The notes beneath the pieces are model-generated. The model was not told where the DNA came from and made no database searches. It was given only the letters and a program-made list of their open reading frames with translations. A program made the translations under genes and the position numbers. Below, piece by piece: positions 17,874 through 28,325 of a stretch of DNA of 64,000 nt. Numbering within the stretch: position 1 is the first letter of the stretch; every line of letters begins with the position of its first letter. Source of the stretch: Leptothrix discophora (lineage in GTDB: Bacteria; Pseudomonadota; Gammaproteobacteria; Burkholderiales; Burkholderiaceae_C); NCBI RefSeq assembly GCF_030705305.1, contig NZ_JAUZEE010000004.1:124001-188000 (forward strand), written 5' to 3'.

Positions 17874-20153
17874 TCATCGGCTGCGGGCCAAGGTGCGTGG
17901 CAGCACCTGCAGCGACGTGCCGTCGGTGAAGCGCACGGTGATCGGCGCAGCGCCGGCGTTGTAGGCAAGGTGGGTGCGCTGACCGTCGGCGCGCCGGAAG
18001 ACGGCATACAGGGCGGTGTCGGCATGCACGGAGAGATCCGGCGGGCCCATCGCCTTCAGGCTCAGCAGCCAGTGCAGCGCGTGGCTGCGGGTGTCACCCA
18101 GTTCGACCGAACCCCAGCGCTCCCAGGCCTTCAGGCCGGCAACAGGGTCGGCCAGCGCGAGGTACTTGGCGAAGATGTCCTGCCAGATGTCGGGCGGATC
18201 GGCCCGCTTGCCGCGGGCGCGGAAGACCGCCGTGTCGCTTGGCAGCGTGGCGAGACTGCGCGCGACGAAGGCCGGGTCGCGGCCCATGTAGGTCGATGCG
18301 GTGGTCAGGGGCAGCAGGTTGATGCCCTTGATCTGCCTCGGCTCGTCGGTCCACCAGGTGTTGTGCGCGTACTTGGCGCCGAACAGCATGCTGACTTCGA
18401 CGTGCGGGTATTCGGGTGCGAACACGAGGCGATGCAGGTCGAACCAGTAGTGCTCGATCGCCTGCACCTCGCTGGCGTAGAGGTAGATGCCGAGGTCGCG
18501 CAGCGCGGTGTCGCCCGTCACCTCGGCCCACTGGATCAGCGCGGCCCAGGCGTTGACGGCCTCGGAGGACGACTCCTGGTTGTTGCCGCTGGCCCCCAGG
18601 CCGATGCCCGAGGCCCAGGAGTGGCCCTCGTAGACGTCGAAGTTGCGCAGATAGGGGAAGTCGGCCTGACCACGCACGGGATGGGCGATGTCGGCCATCA
18701 GCAGGTCGACCATCCCGCCCCAGCGGTCCTTGGCAGCCCAGGCCGGGTCACGCAGGGCGATGTCGGCCATCGCCCGGATCCAGTAGCCGTAGTGGAAGTG
18801 GTGGTCGTTCATCTGGACGACGCTGAAGTACTCCTCCGGATAGGCCACCAGCGTGCCCAGCGCGCGGTCGTGGTGGAAATAGGTCTTGGCGCTGCTGCCC
18901 GAGAACCAGTCCTCCACGCGGCCCTTGAGCAGCTTGAGGAGTTGCTCGCTTGCCGCCACGTCGCCCTGCTGTTCGGCCACGTCGAGCAGCTTGGTGATGC
19001 GTTGCAGGCCCTTGCCCTGCCAGTACGGGCCGTTGCCGATCTCCAGCATCATCCGGCGCGCATTGCGCAGGTCGGACTTCATGACGTCGCGCAGGTCGGC
19101 TGCGCCCTGCGCGTCGGTCACCGCCGGCCAGAACGGCACGAAGCCGTTGTAGGACGCGCGGGTCGTGAAGGTCGATGCGGCCAGCAGTTTGAGCGGGCCG
19201 CGCACGGTGTTGAAGGCGGGGCCAAGCCGGCCGTCCAGCGTCGCGTTGTCATGCCAGTGGTGCGGGTACAGCGACACCAGCGGGCCAGCATCGGGGCCTT
19301 CCATCGTCCGGCTCGTCAGCGTGAAGGTGGTCGTCACGCGTCCCTGCGCCAGGTCGACCTGCCAGCTCGCCCGGGTGTCGGTGATGAAGGCATAGGCATG
19401 CCGCGCGAAGAGCGCCAGCGTGGCCGGTTCGCGATCGGGCAGCGCGGCGGCGGCGAGGTAGCCCTTGCCCGCTGGCAGGCGGGCGATCCATTCGGTCGGA
19501 CCGACGGATTCCCACCGCACGCCGGTCGGGCCGAACAGCGCATAGCGACGGGCGCCGGCCTGGACGGCCAGGATGCGCGGGTCGTCGGGCACCTCGATGC
19601 GCTCGGCACCGGCTGGCAGGCGCACGCGCACGTCGCCGCGACCGATCTGCATCGAGACGAAGGGGCTGCCGTGCGCCACGGTGTAGCGCAGCTCGTCGGT
19701 GCCGCGCGACATGCCGATGTCGATCGCCCAGTCGCTGGCCTGCGCCAGCTGCGCCGGGCCAGGCTCGAAGGCGACCGGGGCCAGCAGCAGCGGGTCGGCA
19801 TGCGGGTAGTGGATCTCGACGTCGCGGCGTTCGGTGGGCACGACCTGCTTGAGCGGCAGCGCCATTTCCAGACCGGCCGGCGTGGCCTTGACCGACAGCG
19901 GCTGGGCGTAGAGCACCTCGGGCGTGGCACTGAACACCAGCGCCGAGTACCACTGGTTGGTTGGCGCCGCACGGCGCTGCATGTCCGGCGTGCGATGCGC
20001 AGCGGCAGGTGGCCGGGCATCGCCACCCCTGGGCGCCAGGAAGTAGGTCGCAGCACCCACCTTCACGGCCTGCCCATGGGCCGCTGGCAAGGCCACGGTC
20101 GACAGGAAACCGAGCCAGCCCAAGGCCAGGAACCAACCGTTCATTGCACGCAT
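17874..20153 (-). CDS. GH81 endo-1,3-beta-glucanase, secreted
   Basis: 759 residues with a cleavable signal peptide (ALPAAHG/QA). GH81 marks are NQWYSALVF near the N-terminus, [35 protein letters not shown] and [15 protein letters not shown]; the last holds the paired glutamates of the active site. GH81 enzymes cleave internal beta-1,3 bonds of laminarin, curdlan or fungal glucan by inversion. Start 20153 was preferred over 20177 because GAGG lies upstream at good spacing. It has its own LacI-type operator and forms an operon with the downstream lipoprotein. Confidence 0.93.
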   Translation of the reverse strand: MRAMNGWFLALGWLGFLSTVALPAAHGQAVKVGAATYFLAPRGGDARPPAAAHRTPDMQRRAAPTNQWYSALVFSATPEVLYAQPLSVKATPAGLEMALPLKQVVPTERRDVEIHYPHADPLLLAPVAFEPGPAQLAQASDWAIDIGMSRGTDELRYTVAHGSPFVSMQIGRGDVRVRLPAGAERIEVPDDPRILAVQAGARRYALFGPTGVRWESVGPTEWIARLPAGKGYLAAAALPDREPATLALFARHAYAFITDTRASWQVDLAQGRVTTTFTLTSRTMEGPDAGPLVSLYPHHWHDNATLDGRLGPAFNTVRGPLKLLAASTFTTRASYNGFVPFWPAVTDAQGAADLRDVMKSDLRNARRMMLEIGNGPYWQGKGLQRITKLLDVAEQQGDVAASEQLLKLLKGRVEDWFSGSSAKTYFHHDRALGTLVAYPEEYFSVVQMNDHHFHYGYWIRAMADIALRDPAWAAKDRWGGMVDLLMADIAHPVRGQADFPYLRNFDVYEGHSWASGIGLGASGNNQESSSEAVNAWAALIQWAEVTGDTALRDLGIYLYASEVQAIEHYWFDLHRLVFAPEYPHVEVSMLFGAKYAHNTWWTDEPRQIKGINLLPLTTASTYMGRDPAFVARSLATLPSDTAVFRARGKRADPPDIWQDIFAKYLALADPVAGLKAWERWGSVELGDTRSHALHWLLSLKAMGPPDLSVHADTALYAVFRRADGQRTHLAYNAGAAPITVRFTDGTSLQVLPRTLARSR

Positions 20154-20198
20154 GCTCGTCCTCGAATCCGGTCCCATCGACCGACGGCCGGATCATAT

Positions 20199-20212
20199 TG
20201 AAAGCGCTTTCA
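20199..20212. promoter_or_regulatory. LacI-type operator at the GH81 promoter
   Basis: TGAAAGCGCTTTCA, inside the longer perfect palindrome TTGAAAGCGCTTTCAA (20198-20213). Identical 14-mers lie before the porin gene and the ABC operon. On the minus strand it starts 3 bp after the predicted -10 box. Confidence 0.88.
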
Positions 20213-20215
20213 AGG

Positions 20216-20245
20216 AACATAGGCAGGTTTACCCGAGTTCGTGAA
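20216..20245 (-). promoter_or_regulatory. Predicted promoter of the GH81 operon
   Basis: Minus strand: TTCACG (20240-20245), 18-bp spacer, TATGTT (20216-20221). Weak boxes, but spacing to the operator equals that at the ABC operon promoter. Confidence 0.5.
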
Positions 20246-20355
20246 CGCGACCCGCGAGGCCGGTGACAGGCCGCCGATCGCATCCGGTCACTGGCCCGGA
20301 GATCCCCATGAACAGGGGCATCCAGCGACCCGGGAAAACACGGGGCGGTCCGACG

Positions 20356-20385
20356 TTGACGTCCCGCGGATGCCTTGGGTATTCT
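20356..20385 (+). promoter_or_regulatory. Predicted promoter of the porin-GH17 operon
   Basis: TTGACG (20356-20361), 18-bp spacer, TATTCT (20380-20385). The LacI palindrome follows immediately. The 359-bp divergent gap between GH81 and the porin thus holds two back-to-back promoters, each with its own operator; nothing else is obvious there. Confidence 0.6.
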
Positions 20386-20386
20386 T

Positions 20387-20400
20387 TGAAAGCGCTTTCA
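20387..20400. promoter_or_regulatory. LacI-type operator at the porin promoter
   Basis: Perfect palindrome TGAAAGCGCTTTCA, identical to the sites at the GH81 and ABC operon promoters, just downstream of the -10 box. Confidence 0.88.
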
Positions 20401-20512
20401 TTCGAGTCAGCGAGCACGACAGGTCACGCTTGCGTGACCTTCGATGCGACGTCTGGCGACTCCCCACCCACGACCTCGCCATCGCTCCGGGCGATGGCGG
20501 CTCAGGAATCCC

Positions 20513-21826
20513 ATGGTCATCGCCCCCTTCCCGCTCCGGACGGTGCGCGCAGCACGCTTCGCCACCTGTGGCGCAGGCCTGCTGCTGAGTGCATCGATCG
20601 CCCAGGCCATCGACCTCGGCCCGTTCACGCTCAGCGGCTTTGCCAAGATCGAGTCCCAGACCGGCAGCAACCAGTGCCCCAGCTGCCAGCGCTTTCCGGA
20701 TGAGGACAAGCAGCGCTTCTGGGCCGACGAGCTGGTGGCCGGCAAGCCCTATGGCCGCCACACGCAGACGACCACGCTGATCCAGCCCTACCTGGGCGGC
20801 AAGTTCGACCTCGGCGGCGGCTACCGGCTCAACGGCCTGCTGAGCCAGCGCTGGCGCGACGGCAAGGTGGACATCCCCGGCTTCTGGTACGAGAAGAACG
20901 TGGCGATCAGCCATGAGGACCTCGGCAGCCTGCGCGTCGGCGCCATGACCACGCGGACCTGGAGCGTGGCCGACTACCCCTACGGCAGCAACGTCGGCGT
21001 GGCCGATGCCTGGGGTTCGGCCGGTGCCGGCTACGGCCTCTTGACGAAGGCGGTGCGCTACACCACGCGGCCCCTTGACGTGTTCGACGGCGACCTGGTC
21101 CTGGAGGCCACCTGGGACCGCGGCAACACCGGCTTCAAGGTCAACAAGCCCCGTTTCCTGGAGCTTTACGGCCAGTACCGGCACGGCGATCTCGTGGTTG
21201 ACGCGATGGCGCAGGACACCCGCAACGGCACGCCGTCCGCCTGGAGCCACGGCCCCTTCACCGGCCTGACGCCGAACGCCGACGACGACGCCAAGCTCGG
21301 CGGGTCGGGCCAGAGCATCGCCATGGCGATGGCCCGCTACCAGGTCGACAGCCAGTGGGAAGTCTCCGGCGGCCTGCGCCGCAACCGCTGGAGCGGCGCC
21401 TATGCCGTGATCACCAGGACCGGTCCGCCGGCCCTGTGGAACAACATGTTCAACGTCGACTGGAACGGCAGCCTCAAGGGCGTGGCCAACCCAGGCTACC
21501 CGGCCACCTCGGTCGACCTGATGGCCGGCCTGCGCTACCGCAGCGGGCCGTGGATCGCCTCGACCGGCCTGGTTCACCTCGGCAAGGCCCGGACCGACAA
21601 CCCCAGCGAGCGCGGTCAGAGCAACTCCGCACTGATCAACGCCTATGGCCTGCAGTACGAGTACGGCGGCGGGCTGGCCGTCTACGGGCTGGCCGGCTGG
21701 GTGCGTTACGGCCGGCTGGGCCTGTCACCGATGTCGATGCCCGGCAACTCGTCCTTCACCAACGTCGATTCGCGCGTCGCGCGCAGCGGCAACTGGGTCG
21801 GTCTCGGGGTGGTCTATGCCCAGTGA
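20513..21826 (+). CDS. Outer-membrane beta-barrel protein, probable glucan-oligosaccharide porin
   Basis: 437 residues. A signal peptide (LLLSASIAQA/IDLG) is followed by short alternating strands rich in aromatic and Gly residues, and the protein ends in a strand with VGLGVVYAQ. A CPSC pair near residue 60 is unusual for a porin. The family is not certain; it resembles general Gram-negative porins in layout. ATG 20513 was chosen for AGGAA upstream and the signal peptide. It lies under a LacI-type operator and upstream of GH17, so it probably lets beta-1,3-gluco-oligosaccharides through the outer membrane. No TonB-dependent SusC-like receptor is present. Confidence 0.72.
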   Translation: MVIAPFPLRTVRAARFATCGAGLLLSASIAQAIDLGPFTLSGFAKIESQTGSNQCPSCQRFPDEDKQRFWADELVAGKPYGRHTQTTTLIQPYLGGKFDLGGGYRLNGLLSQRWRDGKVDIPGFWYEKNVAISHEDLGSLRVGAMTTRTWSVADYPYGSNVGVADAWGSAGAGYGLLTKAVRYTTRPLDVFDGDLVLEATWDRGNTGFKVNKPRFLELYGQYRHGDLVVDAMAQDTRNGTPSAWSHGPFTGLTPNADDDAKLGGSGQSIAMAMARYQVDSQWEVSGGLRRNRWSGAYAVITRTGPPALWNNMFNVDWNGSLKGVANPGYPATSVDLMAGLRYRSGPWIASTGLVHLGKARTDNPSERGQSNSALINAYGLQYEYGGGLAVYGLAGWVRYGRLGLSPMSMPGNSSFTNVDSRVARSGNWVGLGVVYAQ

Positions 21827-21878
21827 CGCCCACCCGATGCACGCCTGCGCCCAACCGATCCCGAACGGAAGCCTCTCC

Positions 21879-23681
21879 ATGACGTTCCACCTGATGGCCC
21901 GCCGTGCGCGGGCGCTGTCCCTGGGCCTGGTTGCGGCCTTGCTGGTCGTGGCCTGCGGCGGCGGCGGCACGGTGCCCTCGACCGGCGTGTCGGTGCGCCC
22001 GCTGAGCAGCGAGTTCACCGCGCGCAAGGCGGTCGCCTACTCGCCCTACCGCACCGCCGTCAGCGACGCCGAACGCGCCAACGAGACGATCACGCCGGCG
22101 ATGGTCAAGCAGGACCTCGAGCTGCTGATCGCCGGCGGCTTCAAGCTGATCCGCCTGTTCGACAGCTCCGACAAGGTCGCCCGGCTGACGCTGGAGGTGA
22201 TCCGCGACCACGCGCTCGACATGAAGGTGATGCTCGGCATCTATGTGCAGAACGGTGACGCGGCCTACAACGCGGCCGAGATCGCACGCGGCATCGCGCT
22301 GGCCAACACGCACCGCAACACGGTGCTCGCGGTGAGCGTGGGAAACGAGACGATGGTGAGCTGGTCGTTCAACAAGTTCACGTCGGCGCAGATCGCGGCC
22401 TACCTGAAGACGGTGCGGGACGCCATCACCCAGCCCGTCACGACCGATGACAACTGGGCCTACTTCGCCAATGCCGCCGGCGAGCCGAACGACCCGAAGG
22501 CGGTGCTCGACACGGTCGACTTCGTGTCCATGCACACCTACCCGCTGCTCGACACGATTCCGCCGGCCGTGGCGTCATGGGACTGGGAGCAGCAATCGGC
22601 GGCCGCTGGCATGCCGCGTGCCATCGCGATGATGGACGCGGCCATCGCCTCGGCGAAGAACGAGCATGACAAGGTGCGCGCCCACCTCGACAGCCGTGGC
22701 CGCACCGACCTGCCGATCGTCATCGGCGAGACGGGCTGGAAGGCATCGCCCTCGGCCGGCGAGTTCTTCCGCGCCCACCCGGTCAACCAGAAGATGTACT
22801 TCGATCGCCTCAATACCTGGCGCGACCGCGCGCGTGCCAGTGGCACCGGGCCGCGCGCCATCGTGTACTTCGAGGCCTTCGACGAACCCTGGAAGGGCCG
22901 CGACGACAAGTGGGGCCTGTTCAACGTGGCGCGCCAGGCACGCTGCCAGGTTCAGGACCTCTATGCCCAGGTGCCCGGCGTGGTGCCGGAGCCGGGAAGC
23001 TGCGCGGCCGCCGATGCGGTCTCCGCACCGTCGGTGGTGCAGTCGACCATCGGCCAGTCGCGCTACGTGGTCTATGCCAACGCCAGCATCGCCGACGAGG
23101 CCCGTGCCGGTGCGCTGCAATGGATCGGCTTCGGTGGCGACAGCGGCAATGGCGGCGCCGACACCTCGTTCTCGGGCGAGGTTCCGGCCGGCACGGATGC
23201 CGATGCGCCCTACCGCGAGATCGCGCCGGCACCGGCCAGCTACGGCTGGGGGCACTTCGCCTTGTCCAGCTCGGCGGCCGGTTCGTCCGAGGTGGTCGAC
23301 CTCAGCCTGTTCGAGGCCACCGGCCGGCTGAACTTCAAGCTGCGGTCGACCTACCCCGGCAAGCTCGAGGTCGGCTTCATGACCGGCAGCGGCGCCACCG
23401 CCTACGACGTCTACCTGACCCTCAGCAACACCAATGCCGACGGCTATGGCTACGTCAACGACGGCCAGTGGCACACGGTGTCGATCCCGATCGCCGCCAT
23501 CAGGGCAGCCGGCGCGCCGGCCTTCGGCACCTCGGCACCGACCTCGCGCTTCGACCTGACGAAGGTGACGCACCCGTTCTCGATTGGCGACCGATACGGC
23601 AACACGGGCAACGCCGGCGGCGCGGCGGTCGGCAGTCGGGTCAAGGTCTACGTCGACGAGGTCTACTGGTCGCGCAACTGA
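21879..23681 (+). CDS. GH17 glucan endo-1,3-beta-glucosidase lipoprotein with C-terminal beta-sandwich
   Basis: 600 residues. Lipobox LLVVAC with Cys26. Residues ~45-370 are a GH17 barrel: VAYSPYR, KLIRLFDSS, SVGNETM with acid/base Glu157, SMHTYPLLDT, VIGETGWKAS with nucleophile Glu284, and YFEAFDEPWK. The last ~200 residues look like a galactose-binding-type beta-sandwich (GALQWIGFGG, VDLSLFEATGRLNFKL, VYVDEVYW), probably glucan-binding. GH17 enzymes cut or transfer beta-1,3-glucans. It starts 52 bp after the porin stop, in one operon. The lipid anchor suggests action at the outer membrane on chains released by GH81. Confidence 0.9.
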   Translation: MTFHLMARRARALSLGLVAALLVVACGGGGTVPSTGVSVRPLSSEFTARKAVAYSPYRTAVSDAERANETITPAMVKQDLELLIAGGFKLIRLFDSSDKVARLTLEVIRDHALDMKVMLGIYVQNGDAAYNAAEIARGIALANTHRNTVLAVSVGNETMVSWSFNKFTSAQIAAYLKTVRDAITQPVTTDDNWAYFANAAGEPNDPKAVLDTVDFVSMHTYPLLDTIPPAVASWDWEQQSAAAGMPRAIAMMDAAIASAKNEHDKVRAHLDSRGRTDLPIVIGETGWKASPSAGEFFRAHPVNQKMYFDRLNTWRDRARASGTGPRAIVYFEAFDEPWKGRDDKWGLFNVARQARCQVQDLYAQVPGVVPEPGSCAAADAVSAPSVVQSTIGQSRYVVYANASIADEARAGALQWIGFGGDSGNGGADTSFSGEVPAGTDADAPYREIAPAPASYGWGHFALSSSAAGSSEVVDLSLFEATGRLNFKLRSTYPGKLEVGFMTGSGATAYDVYLTLSNTNADGYGYVNDGQWHTVSIPIAAIRAAGAPAFGTSAPTSRFDLTKVTHPFSIGDRYGNTGNAGGAAVGSRVKVYVDEVYWSRN

Positions 23682-23684
23682 TGG

Positions 23685-23756
23685 CGAGGGCGGTGCAAGC
23701 CACCGCCCTCGAAGCCCTCATCCCGCAACAGAAAGGGACCCGCGAGGGTCCCTTTC
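23685..23756. terminator. Two hairpins between convergent GH17 and ABC operons
   Basis: First hairpin: CGAGGGCGGTG (23685-23695) pairs with CACCGCCCTCG (23701-23711). Second: GAAAGGGACCC (23731-23741) pairs with GGGTCCCTTTC (23746-23756), followed by TTC. Likely a bidirectional terminator for the two converging operons. Confidence 0.75.
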
Positions 23757-23860
23757 TTCATCGGGTCAGGGATCGTTGAATCGATCCCGTGTCCTGGCAT
23801 CCGCCGCCCGCCCTGGGCGGCCCAGGCGGCCCACGCGGCCCAGCCGGCAGCACCCGAGCG

Positions 23861-24925
<1,065 letters not shown>

Positions 24926-24926
24926 G

Positions 24927-26312
24927 TCAGTCTCCGGTCGGAATGCCCAGGGCGCTCGCGCGCAGGGCCTGTTGGTGTTGCAGGAAGCGGCGATACCAGT
25001 GCGCGCTGGCCTTGGGCGTGCGGACCTGCGTCGTGTAGTCCACATGCACGATGCCGAAACGTTTCGCGTAGCCCGACGCCCACTCGAAGTTGTCCATCAG
25101 GCTCCACACGAAGTAGCCGTTGACCGGCACGCCCTGGCGCATGGCTTCTCCGACCGCAGCGATGTGACCGGCCAGGTACTCGGTCCGGTCATGGTCGGCG
25201 ACGCGACCGTCGATGCACGCGTCCGGGAAGGCGCCGCCGTTCTCGGTGATCGTCAGCGGTGGCACCGGGTAGTCGCGGGCCAGGCGCAGCAGCAGCTCGG
25301 TCAGGCTGGGCGCATGGACCTCCCAGCCCATGTCGGTCAGCGGCAGGCCGCTGCTGCCCGGTACCCAGGGTGCCCCAGCGCTGGCGACGCTGCGGGTGTA
25401 GTAGTTGATGCCGAGAAAGTCGATCGGCACGGAGATGGCGTCGAGATCACCCGGCTCGATGACCGGGGCCTGCTCGCCCAGGTCATCGAGGATGTCGACC
25501 GGGTAGCGGCCATGGAACAGCGGGTCCATGTACCAGCGCAGCAGACGGCCATCCTCCAGCAACGCACGCGCGCGGTCGGCGGCGCTGTCGGTGGCTGGCA
25601 CGGTGGGCGACAGGTTGAGCACGATGCCCATCGGCACGGAGCAGCCGGCCGCCCGCATGGCGCGTACCGCCAGCCCGTGGCTGAGCAGCAGGTGATGCGC
25701 GACCTGCGCGGCGATCGCGCGGTCGCGGATGCCCGGCGCAAAGATGCCGGCCTCGTGGCCGAGCACGGCCATGACCCAGGGCTCGTTGTGGGTCGTGATG
25801 GCCGCCACGCGCCGGCCGTAGCGGGCCGCGATGCCCAGCGCGTAGTCGACGAAACGCTGCACCGTGGCCCGGTCGGCCCAGCCGCCGGTGGCCTGCAAGG
25901 CCTCGGGCAGGTCCCAGTGGTTGAGGGTCAGGTGCGGCTGGATGCCGCGCGCGTTCAGGCCGTCGATCAGGCGGTCGTAGAAGGCCAGGCCAGCCTCGTT
26001 CCAGTCGCCCGCGCCGGTCGGTCGCACACGCGGCCAGGCGATCGAGAAGCGGTAGGCGTCCACGCCCAGGCTGGCGATGAGGTCGAGGTCGGCGTCGAGG
26101 CGGTGGTAGTGCTCGCAGGCCACCGTGCCGTCGCTGCCATCGGCGATGACGCCGGGCCGGCGGCAGAAGGTGTCCCAGATCGACGGGCCCTTGCCGTCCA
26201 CGTCGGCCGCGCCCTCGATCTGGAAGGCGCTGGTGGCGACGCCCCAGCGGAAGTCGGCTGGAAAGCGATGCGTCGGCAGCGGAACGTGCGATGCGAACTC
26301 GGTGGTGAACAT
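24927..26312 (-). CDS. GH1 beta-glucosidase, cytoplasmic
   Basis: 461 residues, no signal peptide. GH1 signatures: FRWGVATSAFQIEG near the N-terminus, LNHWDLP, acid/base Glu177 in THNEPW, LGINYYTR, nucleophile Glu357 in TITENGG, and WSLMDNFEWASGY. It should split imported laminari-oligosaccharides (or cellobiose) to glucose. It sits between the permease and ATPase genes, so it is made together with the transporter. Length and motifs are full. Confidence 0.93.
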   Translation of the reverse strand: MFTTEFASHVPLPTHRFPADFRWGVATSAFQIEGAADVDGKGPSIWDTFCRRPGVIADGSDGTVACEHYHRLDADLDLIASLGVDAYRFSIAWPRVRPTGAGDWNEAGLAFYDRLIDGLNARGIQPHLTLNHWDLPEALQATGGWADRATVQRFVDYALGIAARYGRRVAAITTHNEPWVMAVLGHEAGIFAPGIRDRAIAAQVAHHLLLSHGLAVRAMRAAGCSVPMGIVLNLSPTVPATDSAADRARALLEDGRLLRWYMDPLFHGRYPVDILDDLGEQAPVIEPGDLDAISVPIDFLGINYYTRSVASAGAPWVPGSSGLPLTDMGWEVHAPSLTELLLRLARDYPVPPLTITENGGAFPDACIDGRVADHDRTEYLAGHIAAVGEAMRQGVPVNGYFVWSLMDNFEWASGYAKRFGIVHVDYTTQVRTPKASAHWYRRFLQHQQALRASALGIPTGD

Positions 26313-26386
26313 GGGGTGTCGGCCCGTGCGGGCCAGGGTTCAGGTTGGGGACATGGCCCGGCGTCGGTGCCGTGCCGCCGGCTGCG

Positions 26387-27217
26387 TCACTTGACGGCGC
26401 CGGTGGTCAGGCCGGAGATCAGCTGCCGCGAGGACAGCGCGAACAGCACCAGCAGCGGCAGCGTGGCGATGGCCGAACCCGCCATCAGCGCGCCCCACTC
26501 GGTGTTGACGGGGCTCTGCATGCTGCGCAGCGCCAGCGGCAGCGTGTACATCTCGGGGCTGCGCATCACGATCAGCGGACCGATGAAGTTGTTCCAGCTG
26601 GCGATGAAGGTGATCAGCCCCAGCGTGCCCAGCGCAGGCCCCAGCAGCGGCAGCACGATGCGCCAGTAGATGCCGAACTCGCCGCAGCCGTCCATGCGCG
26701 CGGCCTCGACCAGTTCGCGGGGAATGGACGAGCTGACGAACTGCCGCATCAGGAAGATGCCGAAGGCGCTGGCCGCACCCGGGATGTAGAGCGCGCGCGG
26801 CTGGTCGATCCAGCCGAAGACGTCCATGATCATGAAGGTCGGGATCATCCCGAGGAAGGACGGCAGCAGCATGGTGGCCATCACCAGCGTGAACAGCGGC
26901 CGCTTGAAGCGGAACTCGAACAGCGCGAAGGCATAGCCGCCCATCGAGCAGAACAGCAGCGTCAGCGCGGTGCTGGCGAGCGCCACGTAGAGGCTCAGGC
27001 CGAGGTTGCGCCAGAACGGGATGCGGCCGGTCAGGATGTCGATGTTCTGTTGCAGCCAATCGCCGAAGAACAGCGGCGGAGGCAGGCTGAAGATCTCGGT
27101 GCGCGAGTGGCTCGCGAACACGAACATGAAGTAGAACGGCGCGAGCATGATCAGCGCGCCGATGCCCACCAGCACGTAGGCGGCCCAGGGTGCCATGCGG
27201 CCTGAGGAGATCGTCAT
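26387..27217 (-). CDS. Sugar ABC transporter permease (MalG type)
   Basis: About 276 residues with six membrane segments. The coupling motif EAARMDGCGEFGIYWRIVLPLLGP is the EAA loop of CUT1 permeases. Start uncertain: ATG 27265 is closer to the preceding stop, but its extra 16 codons are rich in CCT and GTT, unlike this genome, so 27217 is preferred. Partner of the permease encoded upstream. Confidence 0.88.
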   Translation of the reverse strand: MTISSGRMAPWAAYVLVGIGALIMLAPFYFMFVFASHSRTEIFSLPPPLFFGDWLQQNIDILTGRIPFWRNLGLSLYVALASTALTLLFCSMGGYAFALFEFRFKRPLFTLVMATMLLPSFLGMIPTFMIMDVFGWIDQPRALYIPGAASAFGIFLMRQFVSSSIPRELVEAARMDGCGEFGIYWRIVLPLLGPALGTLGLITFIASWNNFIGPLIVMRSPEMYTLPLALRSMQSPVNTEWGALMAGSAIATLPLLVLFALSSRQLISGLTTGAVK

Positions 27218-27275
27218 CGGGAGATCCGGCGAAGGAACAGGAACAGGGGCAGGCTGCGGCGCCATGCGCGCCGCG

Positions 27276-28211
27276 TCAGGCGGAAGGACCGCGCGGCTTG
27301 AAGGCGCGGTTGGTCAGCCAGGTCAGCACCGCGACGAAGGCGAACAGCAGCCAGGACATCGCGCTGGCCGCGCCAAAGTCGTTGAACTCGAAGGCGGTGC
27401 GGTACATGTACATCGCCGTGGTCATGCCGCTCTGGTCGGTGCCGCCGCGAGCGCCCACGAGGATGAAGGGTTCCTCGAACAGCTGGAGTCCGCCGATCAC
27501 GCTGAGGGTCACGCCGAAATAGATCATCGGCCGCAGGCTGGGCAGCGTGATGAACCAGAACTGCTGGAAGCGTCCGGCACCGTCCATCGTCGCGGCCTCG
27601 TAGAGGTCCTTCGGGATGGTCTGCAGGGCCGCCAGGTAGAGCACGACGTTGAAGCCCACGTAGCGCCAGAAGACCACCAGGGAGATCGCGGGCTTGATGT
27701 TCTCGGCCTTGTTCAGCCAGTCCACCGGCTGGCCACCGGTGAGCCAGTCCAGCCCCGGCACCTTGGCCAGTTCGGCCAGGCACAGGTTGATCAGGCCGTA
27801 GTCGGTCGAGAACAGGGTCGAGAACATCATCGAGATCGCGACCGTCGACGTGATGTAGGGCAAGAAGTAGGCGCCGACCACGCCGTTGCGAAGCTGCTTG
27901 AAGCTCGTGTGGATGAAGTAGGCCAGCGGGATGGCGACCAGGTGCTGTGGCACGCCCGAGGCCAGTGCCAGCCAGCCCGTGTTGGAAAGCGACTTCCAGA
28001 ACCACTCGTCGTGGAGCGCGAAGGCGAAGTTCTCCAGGCCGACGAACTTCATCGACGCCAGGCCGGCGGTGGGCTCCCAGGTCTGGAAGGCAAGGTAGAG
28101 CGAGAACGACAGCGGAAAGACCCCGAACACCGCGAACAGGATCAGGAAGGGGCTGATGAACACGTACGGGGCCCACGCGGGGGGCAGTCGCAGTCGTCGT
28201 CGGGGGGTCAT
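27276..28211 (-). CDS. Sugar ABC transporter permease (MalF type)
   Basis: 311 residues, six membrane segments starting at PYVFISPFLILFAVFG, with the EAA loop DLYEAATMDGAGRFQQFWFITLPSL. Start 28211 has GAGG at good spacing; an in-frame TTG at 28283 is less likely. It forms the membrane channel with the MalG-type protein. About 115 bp separate it from the binding-protein stop. Confidence 0.88.
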   Translation of the reverse strand: MTPRRRLRLPPAWAPYVFISPFLILFAVFGVFPLSFSLYLAFQTWEPTAGLASMKFVGLENFAFALHDEWFWKSLSNTGWLALASGVPQHLVAIPLAYFIHTSFKQLRNGVVGAYFLPYITSTVAISMMFSTLFSTDYGLINLCLAELAKVPGLDWLTGGQPVDWLNKAENIKPAISLVVFWRYVGFNVVLYLAALQTIPKDLYEAATMDGAGRFQQFWFITLPSLRPMIYFGVTLSVIGGLQLFEEPFILVGARGGTDQSGMTTAMYMYRTAFEFNDFGAASAMSWLLFAFVAVLTWLTNRAFKPRGPSA

Positions 28212-28325
28212 CGCGGGCCTCGCTGGGCGTATCGGTGCCTGCACCGGCGGCACGGGATCGGGCCGGTGCATGGTTCGGCGCAAGGCTCGCCGCTCAGGTG
28301 GCGGCGAGCGTCGAGTCGAGGGGGA

